Shown in pieces: positions 1-6,582 of a stretch of 6,690 bases of DNA. The DNA is from an uncultured Clostridium sp. (lineage in GTDB: Bacteria; Bacillota_A; Clostridia; TANB77; CAG-508), in assembly GCA_951800935.1 (NCBI GenBank), contig CATOLW010000070.1, positions 1-6,690 on the forward strand. Direction: 5' to 3'. A program made the position numbers and the translations under genes. Under the pieces are notes generated by a model. That model was not told the DNA's origin. It was given only the letters and a program-made list of their open reading frames with translations, and did not search any database. Every line of letters begins with the position of its first letter. The stretch's first letter is position 1.

Positions 1-243
1 ATATACCAAATGTTACGAGATATTTTGATGATAAGCAAAATTGGAAAATCAGAAATAATGAAGTACCTAAACAAAATAGATGCTAACTTAAATACCCAAA
101 GAATTTACTTAAGAATCATGAAGGAAAACAGATGGATTGATGAGCATAAATTTAAAGTAGCGATAGAACAAATTTATGAAATAGGAAAAATACTAGGAGG
201 ATTAATCAAATACTATGCCAAAAACAATTCGAAATCAATATAA
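1..243 (+). CDS. avd: DGR accessory variability determinant (Avd-like four-helix bundle protein), 3' part
   Basis: The frame is open from the first base to the stop at 241-243, giving 80 codons. Avd-family proteins are usually roughly 110-130 residues, so the N-terminus probably lies upstream and the ATG at base 10 need not be the start. The visible part is all helical and charged. The segment LNTQRIYLRIMKENRWID and then YEIGKILGGLIKYY match my recollection of the two C-terminal helices of Avd/bAvd proteins, where an Ile/Leu-Gly-Gly-Leu/Trp-Ile pattern closes the last helix. Known Avd proteins form a positively charged pentameric barrel that binds the reverse transcriptase and the template RNA, and they are needed for mutagenic retrohoming. 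The neighbouring DGR-type reverse transcriptase, overlapping by 29 bases, supports the assignment strongly. Without that context the short sequence would only be called a four-helix bundle protein. Confidence 0.75.
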   Translation: MYQMLRDILMISKIGKSEIMKYLNKIDANLNTQRIYLRIMKENRWIDEHKFKVAIEQIYEIGKILGGLIKYYAKNNSKSI

Positions 244-1225
244 TAAGAATTTAAACTATCAAAAATTAATGGATGCCCATAAAAAAGCTAAAAAAGGAAA
301 AGGATATCGAAAAGAAATCATAGAATTCAACTTAAAGCAAGAAGAATATATTATGTGGATATATGAAAAATTGAAAAGTAAAACTTATCGACATGGTGGC
401 TATACAGAATTTTATGTAACAGAGCCAAAACTTCGAAAAATAGAAAAATCAAGATATATTGATAGAATTGTGCATAGATGGATAGTAGATAATTTTTTAG
501 AACCAGCTTTTATGCCTCAATTTATATCAGCTTCTTATGCTTGTATAAAAGGAAAAGGAATGCATCGAGCAGCCATCTATGTACAAACGAGTATGAAACA
601 TTGCAAAAGAATATGGAAAGAATATTATATTTTAAAAATGGACGTGGCAAAATATTTTGACAATATTAACAAAAATATACTATTAAAAATTTTACAGAGA
701 AAAATAAAAGATAAAGATTTAATGTGGTTAATCCATGAAATATTATTTGCCCAAAAAAGAGAAAAAGGATTGGAAATTGGAAATTATACTTCACAAATGT
801 TTGCTAATATCTACTTAAACGAAGTAGACCAATATATCAAGCATAAATTAAAAATAAAATATTACTGCCGTTATTTAGATGATTCTGTATTAATGGTAAA
901 AACAAAACAAGAAGCAAAAGAGACATTAGAAATGATAACGGTATTTTTAAAAGAAAAATTAGGATTAGAATTAAATAAGAAAACACAAATATTTAAAAAT
1001 AGACAAGGTGTTAATTTTTGTGGTTATAAAATTAATGAGTACAGAATGAAATTGAGAGATAAAGGAAAAAGAAAATTGAAGAAAAAAGTAAAACATTTAA
1101 AACAAGAAATTAAACAAGGTAATATAACAAGCAAAGAAGCAAAAAAATATTTAGCAGGACATCTAGGATATATAAAATATGCAAATGTTAATAACTTATT
1201 GAACAAAATATTTTATATAGAATAA
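215..1225 (+). CDS. DGR-type reverse transcriptase (RNA-directed DNA polymerase)
   Basis: A complete protein of 336 residues, within the usual DGR RT range. It copies the template repeat RNA into adenine-mutagenised cDNA that replaces the variable repeat of a target gene. RT motifs appear in order: SRYIDRIVHRWI (79-90), SASYACIKGKGMHRA (105-119), motif A KMDVAKYFD (141-149) with catalytic Asp143, motif B IGNYTSQMFANIYLNEVD (188-205), motif C YLDD (220-223) with Asp222 and Asp223, LGLELNKKT (249-257) and VNFCGYKI (266-273). Motif B reads Gly-x-x-x-Ser-Gln in place of the Gln-Gly of retroviral and group II intron RTs, which is the DGR hallmark. There is no maturase or endonuclease domain; the C-terminus is a short basic thumb region. 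The ATG at 215 lies inside avd, behind AGGAGG at 195-200 with an unusually long 14-base gap. This suggests translation coupled to avd. The N-terminal LMDAHKKAKKGKGYRKE is also typical of the family and supports this start. Confidence 0.93.
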   Translation: MPKTIRNQYNKNLNYQKLMDAHKKAKKGKGYRKEIIEFNLKQEEYIMWIYEKLKSKTYRHGGYTEFYVTEPKLRKIEKSRYIDRIVHRWIVDNFLEPAFMPQFISASYACIKGKGMHRAAIYVQTSMKHCKRIWKEYYILKMDVAKYFDNINKNILLKILQRKIKDKDLMWLIHEILFAQKREKGLEIGNYTSQMFANIYLNEVDQYIKHKLKIKYYCRYLDDSVLMVKTKQEAKETLEMITVFLKEKLGLELNKKTQIFKNRQGVNFCGYKINEYRMKLRDKGKRKLKKKVKHLKQEIKQGNITSKEAKKYLAGHLGYIKYANVNNLLNKIFYIE

Positions 1226-1237
1226 TCAAAAATTAGG

Positions 1238-1396
1238 GACAAATCGAAAACTGCGAATACCAACAATCCGTGTGCTAATTGTGGTGGCAATTACAACAAC
1301 AATGGCTCTAACAATCCAGCCTCTAACCGCAACAACAATAGTACGTCCAATTCCAACAACAACATCGGTTTCCGTCCAGCTCTAATATTTTTCTAG
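1238..1396 (+). repeat. DGR template repeat (TR), approximate boundaries
   Basis: Beginning just after the RT stop codon is a stretch whose composition is unlike everything around it: C-richer, with repeated AAC/AAT triplets. Read in the frame of the final TAG (1394-1396), 18 of the 36 codons from 1256 to 1363 are Asn. The translation contains CGGNYNNNGSNNPASNRNNN, then STSNSNNN, and ends IGFRPALIFF-stop. This is the classic pattern of a C-type-lectin-fold variable region, in which AAY codons can mutate at two adenines to many residues but never to a stop. The near-adenine-free block from about 1367 to 1384 would correspond to the IMH*-like 3' end. There is no start codon or ribosome-binding site, so it is unlikely to be expressed as protein. 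The exact ends cannot be set without the VR, which is absent from the window. Confidence 0.88.
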
Positions 1397-1563
1397 ATTG
1401 TATTTTTTAAGGAAAATATACCATGAAGTATTAGATATTAAAGGGATTTGTTCCTTCCTAAATAAAAGGTAAAAAAGTATCAGTAAAATAAATGCTAGTA
1501 GAAGCAAAATGAAACTTTGGATGTATCTATTTTACGGAATTATATAAGAAAGAAGATAAAAAT

Positions 1564-1824
1564 ATGAATCTATGTTTTTTGATAGGAAAAATAATAAGTG
1601 ATATAGAATTTGAATTTGTATTAAATAGCAGAGATATTTCAATTGTACGATTTAAAATAGAACTAACCAATAAAAGTGTTATCAGAGCAAAAGCTTATAA
1701 TGAAATGGCGGATTGGTGCTATCAAAATCTGATAAAAAATAATGCAGTAACAATTTATGGAGAAATAGATAACAAAATGGAAATTATTATCAGTGAAATA
1801 GAATGTATGGAGTTAAGCAGTTAA
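1564..1824 (+). CDS. Small SSB-like OB-fold protein
   Basis: A protein of 86 residues. The start MNLCFLIGKI resembles the first strand of single-stranded DNA-binding proteins (pattern N-x-hydrophobic-x-hydrophobic-hydrophobic-G-K/R). ISIVRFKIEL (26-35), IRAKAYNEMADWCYQNL (40-56) and AVTIYGEI (61-68) follow the strand, helix and strand order of the SSB OB-fold (strands, then the 'A-x-x-x-L-x-K-x-x-x-V-x-I-x-G' block). It is shorter than a housekeeping SSB (about 140-170 residues) and lacks the disordered Gly-rich linker and acidic C-terminal tip that recruit partner proteins. A role in binding single-stranded nucleic acid is therefore inferred from fold only. It lies 167 bases after the DGR template repeat and upstream of the carAB promoter, so it is not obviously part of either unit. 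The ribosome-binding site is weak (AAGAAGAT at 1549-1556). Confidence 0.6.
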   Translation: MNLCFLIGKIISDIEFEFVLNSRDISIVRFKIELTNKSVIRAKAYNEMADWCYQNLIKNNAVTIYGEIDNKMEIIISEIECMELSS

Positions 1825-1842
1825 AAATATTGTTAAAATCCC

Positions 1843-1872
1843 TTGAAATTCACAGTCGAAATTTGTTATAAT
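1843..1872 (+). promoter_or_regulatory. SigA-type promoter of the carAB leader transcript
   Basis: TTGAAA at 1843-1848 (-35) and TATAAT at 1867-1872 (-10) are separated by 18 bases. A TG one base upstream of the -10 makes TGTTATAAT, an extended -10. The expected start of transcription is near 1879, giving a leader of about 265 bases before carA. The match to consensus is strong; activity is inferred. Confidence 0.75.
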
Positions 1873-1923
1873 GAAAAAGATGAAAAAGAAAAACAAACAT
1901 AGAAAAAAATAAAGAAAAGAAAG

Positions 1924-2014
1924 GTGGAACGAAAAATGAAAAAACAACAAAGAAAAACAAATTTCATAAACAAAGCAAGCGTTTTATTAATCGTTGTTTT
2001 ATTTTTCGTTCCAC
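1924..2014 (+). repeat. Long inverted repeat in the carAB leader (RNA hairpin)
   Basis: GTGGAACGAAAAAT (1924-1937) is perfectly complementary to ATTTTTCGTTCCAC (2001-2014). After a 3-base bulge the pairing continues as AAAACAAC (1941-1948) with GTTGTTTT (1993-2000), for 22 pairs around a 44-base loop. The 5' arm includes part of the leader peptide's ribosome-binding site and the first two bases of its start codon. The 3' arm is U-rich and ends just before the terminator. The RNA could therefore hide the leader start, act as a transcription pause hairpin, or be opened by a translating ribosome. Confidence 0.7.
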
Positions 2015-2019
2015 TTTAA
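1936..2019 (+). CDS. Putative 27-residue leader peptide of the carAB operon
   Basis: ATG at 1936 is preceded by AAAGGTGG (1920-1927) and opens a frame of 27 codons with stop TAA at 2017-2019. The peptide has a basic, polar N-terminus (MKKQQRKTNFINK) and a hydrophobic C-terminus (ASVLLIVVLFFVPL). The hydrophobic residues follow from U-rich codons: 20 of the 30 bases from 1981 to 2010 are T. The stop codon overlaps the first bases of the intrinsic terminator at 2018-2045, so a ribosome finishing the peptide would block that hairpin. This is the geometry expected if translation closely following a slowed RNA polymerase prevents termination, as known for E. coli pyrBI. No run of Arg codons is present, so classical arginine attenuation is not suggested. 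Alternatives are a small membrane peptide, or no translation at all with the hairpin alone being functional. I do not recognise the peptide as a named family. Confidence 0.45.
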   Translation: MKKQQRKTNFINKASVLLIVVLFFVPL

Positions 2020-2045
2020 ATAAGGAGAAAGTTCCTTATTTTTTT
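2018..2045 (+). terminator. Intrinsic terminator/attenuator in the carAB leader
   Basis: AAATAAGGA (2018-2026) pairs with TCCTTATTT (2033-2041) around the 6-base loop GAAAGT. A run of seven T residues spans 2039-2045. It lies after the promoter and before carA with no intervening complete gene other than the leader peptide, so it must be read through for carAB expression. That makes it a likely regulated attenuator. Confidence 0.75.
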
Positions 2046-2098
2046 GTATTCTAGGAAAATTATCATGGTATGGTGACTTTCCATAGAAGACAAATATG

Positions 2099-2122
2099 CG
2101 AATTATAACAATTCGTTTTTTT
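2099..2122 (+). terminator. Second, weak terminator-like hairpin before carA
   Basis: CGAATT (2099-2104) pairs with AATTCG (2110-2115) around ATAAC, followed by seven T residues (2116-2122). The stem has only two G-C pairs, at its base, so efficiency is doubtful. It ends nine bases before the carA ribosome-binding site. It could be a second attenuation point, or a structure affecting translation start. Confidence 0.4.
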
Positions 2123-2130
2123 GCCAAAAC

Positions 2131-2137
2131 AAGGAGG
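2131..2137 (+). promoter_or_regulatory. carA ribosome-binding site
   Basis: AAGGAGG, a near-perfect Shine-Dalgarno sequence, lies six bases before the ATG at 2144. It fixes that ATG as the start, rather than the in-frame ATG at 2096, which has no such site and would add 16 residues overlapping the hairpin at 2099-2122. Confidence 0.9.
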
Positions 2138-2143
2138 ATATCT

Positions 2144-3223
2144 ATGAAAGAATTTAACAAAAAAATCGTATTAGAAGACGGAGAAGAATATTATGGATAT
2201 GGATTTGGAGCCAATAAAGAAGCTATATGTGAAATCGTATTTAACACATCTATGGTAGGATACCAAGAAATCGTATCAGACCCATCATATACCTATCAAA
2301 TGGTAGTTATGACCTATCCACTAATTGGAAACTATGGAATCACAGATGATGACTACGAAACCAAGCAACCAACCATTGGAGGAATGATTGTAAGAGAATA
2401 CAATGATTTACCAAGTAACTTCCGTTACACCAAAACCTTATCCGAATATTTAGAAGAAAATGATATACCAGGAATTGCAGGAATCGATACTAGAAAATTA
2501 ACCAGAAGTATTCGTGAAAAAGGAAGCAGAAAAGTAATCATAACTGATATTGAAACAAGCAAGCAAAAAGCATTAAAAAAACTAAAAGAAATCGAAATTC
2601 CAAAAGATGCAGTAGCAAAAGTAAGTTGTAAGAAAAAATGGTATTCTAGAACAGCAAATCATAAATACAACATTGTAGCAGTTGATTGTGGTATTAAACT
2701 AAATATTGTAAGAAGTTTAAATAAAAGAGGTTGCAATGTAACAGTTGTTCCTTACAACACAACAGCAAAAGAAATTATGGACCTAAAACCAGATGGTATC
2801 TTTTTATCTAATGGACCAGGGGACCCAGAAGACGTAAAAGAGGTTATTAAGTTAGTAAAAGATCTAAGAGGGAAATATCCAATCTTTGGAATTTGTTTAG
2901 GACATCAAATGATAAGCTTAGCCTATGGGGCAAAAACTTATAAATTAAAATTTGGACATAGAGGTGGAAACCACCCAGTATTAAACTTAGAGAATGACAA
3001 AATAGAAATTACCAGTCAAAATCATAGTTATGCTGTAGAGGAAAAATCACTTACCAAAACAGATTTAAAAGTAACACATAAAAATATTTTAGACGATACC
3101 ATAGAAGGCGTAGAATGTAAAAAAGATAAGGTGTTTAGTGTGCAATATCATCCAGAAAGTGCACCAGGACCACAAGACAGTGGATACTTATTTGATAAAT
3201 TTATTGGCTTATTGAGTAAATAA
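2144..3223 (+). CDS. carA: Carbamoyl-phosphate synthase small (glutaminase) subunit
   Basis: A 359-residue protein of normal length for CarA. It hydrolyses glutamine and channels ammonia to the large subunit CarB, which makes carbamoyl phosphate for pyrimidine and arginine synthesis in the cytoplasm. The N-terminal CPSase small-chain domain (about 1-150) shows VFNTSMVGYQEIVSDPSY (32-49), YPLIGNYGI (58-66) and IPGIAGIDTRKLTRSIREKG (108-127). The class I glutamine amidotransferase domain (about 174-357) starts with YNIVAVDCGIKLNIVR and carries LSNGPGDP (221-228). The nucleophile elbow is FGICLGHQM (248-256) with Cys251, then GHRGGNHPV (271-279), and VQYHPESAPGP (333-343) with His336 and Glu338 completing the triad. 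All catalytic residues are present. carB follows after 63 bases with no terminator between, so they form one operon, probably controlled through the leader at 1879-2143. Confidence 0.97.
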   Translation: MKEFNKKIVLEDGEEYYGYGFGANKEAICEIVFNTSMVGYQEIVSDPSYTYQMVVMTYPLIGNYGITDDDYETKQPTIGGMIVREYNDLPSNFRYTKTLSEYLEENDIPGIAGIDTRKLTRSIREKGSRKVIITDIETSKQKALKKLKEIEIPKDAVAKVSCKKKWYSRTANHKYNIVAVDCGIKLNIVRSLNKRGCNVTVVPYNTTAKEIMDLKPDGIFLSNGPGDPEDVKEVIKLVKDLRGKYPIFGICLGHQMISLAYGAKTYKLKFGHRGGNHPVLNLENDKIEITSQNHSYAVEEKSLTKTDLKVTHKNILDDTIEGVECKKDKVFSVQYHPESAPGPQDSGYLFDKFIGLLSK

Positions 3224-3286
3224 CATTCATAATAAATCCTATAAAGATATACCATTCAAATATAAGAAAGAAAGGTTTGAGAAAAA

Positions 3287-6200
3287 ATGCCAAAAAGAAA
3301 AGATATAAAAACAGTATTAGTAATTGGCTCAGGACCAATTGTAATAGGGCAAGCAGCAGAATTTGACTATGCTCGGAACACAAGCTTGTTTAGCACTAAA
3401 AGAAGAAGGATACAAAGTAATCTTAGTCAATTCTAATCCAGCCACCATCATGACAGATACATCCATTGCAGATAAAGTATACATGGAACCATTAACGATA
3501 GAATATGTAGCAAAAATTATTCGTTATGAAAGACCAGATGCCATTTTGCCAGGAATTGGAGGACAAACTGGTTTAAACATAGCCATGCAATTATACAAAA
3601 AGGGAGTTTTGCAAGAATGTCAAGTAGAACTTTTAGGAACTAGCAGTGAAAGTATAGAAAGAGCAGAAGATAGAGAAAAGTTTAAAGAATTGTGTGAAGA
3701 ATTAGGAGAACCAGTCTTAGAGTCTATTATTGCAACTACGATAGAAGAAGGAATGGAAGCAGCCAATAAAATAGGATATCCTGTTGTATTAAGACCAGCT
3801 TTTACCTTAGGAGGAACAGGTGGTGGATTTGCTGATAACGAAGAAGAACTAAAAGAAATCATAAAACACGCTCTAAAATTATCCCCAGTTGGACAAGTAT
3901 TAGTGGAAAAAAGCATCAAAGGATACAAAGAAATTGAATACGAAGTAATAAGAGATAGTAATGACACAGCAATTACCGTATGTAATATGGAAAACTTAGA
4001 CCCAGTAGGGATTCATACAGGAGATTCGATTGTAGTTGCACCAAGTCAAACTCTAACGAATAAAGAATACCAATTGCTAAGAGACAGCGCTTTAAAAATT
4101 ATTCGAGCCTTAAAAATAGAAGGTGGATGTAATGTCCAATTTGCCTTAGACCCAAACTCTTTTAAATATTATCTAATTGAAGTAAATCCAAGAGTATCAC
4201 GTTCATCCGCTCTAGCATCTAAAGCAAGTGGATACCCAATTGCTAGAGTATCTGCTAAAATTGCTATAGGTATGCGATTAGATGAAATTATGCTAGCTAA
4301 TACACCAGCAAGTTTTGAGCCAGCTCTAGATTATGTAGTAACAAAATTTGCAAGATTTCCATTTGATAAATTTACCCTTGCTTCTAACAAATTAAGTACA
4401 CAAATGAAGGCAACAGGAGAAGTGATGAGTGTAGGAAGAACGTTAGAAGAAAGCTTGCTAAAAGCAATACGTTCCTTAGAAATTGGCGTATGCCATATTC
4501 AAATGGACAAGTTCAACCAAGTAGAAACCGAAGAATTAATGGAATATATTAAAGATGGACGAGATGATAGAATTTATGCTATAGCAGAACTAATAAGAAG
4601 AAACATAGACTTAGGATTGATTTACAACCTTACCAAAATTGATATGTTCTTTTTAGAGAAAATTAGAAACATTGTCAAATCAGAAAAAATATTAAAAGAA
4701 AATAAAGGAAGCATTGAAGTTTTAAAACAGGTCAAAAAACAAGGATTTAGTGATAAATATATAGCTAAAGTATGGAAAAAAACAGAAGAAGAAATCTACA
4801 ACTTAAGAAAAAAAGAAAAAATCTATCCAGTTTATAAAATGATAGACACTTGTAGTAGTGAATTTGAAAGTTATGTACCCTATTTTTATTCAACCTATGA
4901 AGAAGAAAATGAATCCATAGTAAGCAAAAAAAAGAAAATCATCGTACTAGGAGCAGGACCAATTCGAATTGGGCAAGGAGTAGAATTTGATTATTCAACC
5001 GTACATGCGATTCAAACTATTAAGGACGCAGGATATGAAGCAATTATCATTAATAACAACCCAGAAACAGTTTCAACAGATTATACCACCAGTGATAAAT
5101 TATATTTTGAACCATTAACTGTAGAAGATGTAATGAATATTATTAACTTAGAAAAACCAGAAGGGGTAATTGCAGCTTTAGGGGGCCAAACAGCTATTAA
5201 CTTAGCAGAACCACTTAGTAAGTTAGGAGTAAAAATAATTGGAACTAATGTAAATGCCATTGAAAAAGCAGAAAACAGGGATGCTTTTGAAAAGGTAATG
5301 AAGAAGTTAAAATTATTACAGCCAAAAGGAGAAGCAGTAACGAATATCGAAGATGGTATTAAAGTAGCCAAAGAAATTGGCTATCCAGTTTTAGTAAGAC
5401 CAAGTTATGTACTAGGTGGAAGAGCCATGCAAATTGTATCCAACGAAAAAGCACTAGAAAAATACTTAAAAACTGCAGTGGAAATCAACAAAAAACAACC
5501 TGTATTAGTGGATAAATATATTATAGGAAAAGAATTGGAAGTAGATGCTGTATGTGATGGAAACGATGTGTTTGTACCAGGGATTATGGAACATGTTGAA
5601 AAAACAGGAATCCACTCAGGAGATAGTATTAGTATTTATCCAACATTTAGTGTAAGTGAAAAAGCAAAACAAACAATATTAGATTATACAGTAAAACTTG
5701 GACTAGGAATTGGAATTGTTGGTTTATATAACATTCAATTTATTGTAGACAAAAATGAAGATGTTTATGTCATTGAAGTAAATCCTCGTTCTTCAAGAAC
5801 TGTACCATTTATTTCAAAATCAACAGGATACTCATTAGCAGATATTGGAACTTTAGTTATGCTTGGAAAAACTTTAAAACAACAAGGAATTAAAGAAGTA
5901 TACCCAAAAGAAAAAGAAAAATGGTATGTTAAAGCACCAGCCTTTTCTTTCTCCAAACTAGCAGGATTAGATGCTTATCTTTCACCAGAAATGAAATCAA
6001 CAGGAGAAGCTATTGGCTATGATAAGAAACTAACAAGAGCTTTATACAAAGCATTACAATCATCAGGAATGAAGTTAGCAAACTATGGAACTATCTTTTT
6101 AACCATAGCCGATGAAGACAAAGAAGAAGCATTACCATTGATTCGAAGATTTTATAACTTAGGATTTAATATAGAAGCCACAAAAGGAACAGCTAATTTC

Positions 6201-6470
6201 TTAAAAGAACAAGGCATTCGAACTAGGATAAAAAAGAAAATTAGTGAAGGAAGCGAAGAAATATTAGACTCTATGAGAAAAGGATATGTAAATTACGTAA
6301 TCAATACCAAAAATATTAATTCTATAAAAGAAGAAACAGATGGAGCTTTCATTAGAAGATGTGCTGTTGAAAACAATATACCAATCTTTACAGCCTTAGA
6401 CACAGTAAAAGTATTATTAGACGTTTTAGAAGAAATTACATTAGGAATTTCGACCATAGATGGGGATTAG
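3287..6470 (+). pseudogene. carB: Carbamoyl-phosphate synthase large subunit, complete but frameshifted after codon 29
   Basis: CarB makes carbamoyl phosphate from bicarbonate, CarA-derived ammonia and two ATP. The natural start is the ATG at 3287 (weak GAAAGG site at 3270-3275), giving [16 protein letters not shown] and then [13 protein letters not shown]. The family continues Gly-Thr-Gln-Ala-Cys, but here GCTCGGAACA (3371-3380) has one extra base, so this frame ends at 3434-3436. The rest stays open in the other frame to 6470. Removing one base gives about 1060 residues, close to the usual 1070. Both ATP-grasp halves are present: RPAFTLGGTGGGFADN (about 166-181) with metal ligands in IEVNPRVSRS, and GAGPIRIGQGVEFDYSTVHA (from about 556), RPSYVLGGRAMQ and IEVNPRSSRT. 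An MGS-type allosteric domain follows from about residue 930. A start at TTG 3363 or ATG 3369 would lose the first nucleotide-binding loop. I cannot tell a true mutation from a sequence error; everything outside the site looks under normal selection. Confidence 0.93.
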
Positions 6471-6477
6471 GGGATGT

Positions 6478-6515
6478 TCCTTAAAATCCCTGTTTTAGGG
6501 ATTAAAGGATTTTTT
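6478..6515 (+). terminator. Intrinsic terminator of the carAB operon
   Basis: TCCTT (6478-6482) pairs with AAGGA (6505-6509), and AATCCCT (6485-6491) with AGGGATT (6497-6503), around the loop GTTTT with a small 2/1 internal loop. Six T residues follow (6510-6515). It starts eight bases after the carB stop. Confidence 0.85.
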
Positions 6516-6582
6516 AGCCGTATGAAGCGATGCAAATTATAGATACATTATGCCTTTAGGAATACTCCTTCTAAATAAAAAG

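Noticed and set aside
215..1225. Group II intron, retron or CRISPR-associated reverse transcriptase
   Set aside because: There is no maturase/HNH domain, no intron boundary structure, no msr/msd-like RNA upstream and no Cas1 or CRISPR array. The Gly-x-x-x-Ser-Gln motif, Avd partner and TR all point to a DGR.
1238..1396. The Asn-rich stretch as a separate expressed coding gene
   Set aside because: It lacks a start codon and ribosome-binding site after the RT stop, and its composition is that of a mutagenesis template.
1397..1563. Possible hairpin AAGGAA/TTCCTT (about 1410-1457) and a weak TATATA promoter box near 1541 in the spacer before the OB-fold gene
   Set aside because: The pairing is short and the promoter would leave too little leader for a ribosome-binding site. 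Neither is well enough supported to list as a feature.
1918..2045. T-box riboswitch (AGGTGGAAC resembles the T-box core AGGGTGGNACCGCG and lies before a terminator)
   Set aside because: The match stops after AGGTGGAAC and the CGCG part is missing. Only about 40 bases separate it from the promoter, too few for the Stem I specifier domain. carAB is also not an aminoacyl-tRNA-regulated operon I would expect here.
1879..2143. PyrR-type attenuator of Bacillus pyr operons
   Set aside because: I find no sequence like the conserved PyrR-binding loop (ARUCCNGNGAGGYU) in the leader.
2096..2143. Upstream ATG at 2096 as the carA start
   Set aside because: It has no ribosome-binding site and adds 16 residues foreign to CarA. 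The ATG at 2144 has AAGGAGG at ideal spacing and starts with the family's usual N-terminus.
3363..3377. TTG 3363 or ATG 3369 as the genuine carB start
   Set aside because: The preceding frame from ATG 3287 encodes the conserved CarB N-terminus up to the shift, including the [16 protein letters not shown] loop, so the late start is a by-product of the frameshift.
3620..3967. Long minus-strand open frames inside carB (also 5081-5371 and 5765-5956), inside the RT (1024-1206) and across the carA-carB junction (3201-3383)
   Set aside because: They are antisense to clear genes or lie in the gene junction, have no visible ribosome-binding sites, and their Ser/Phe/Leu-rich translations look like reverse-complement shadows.
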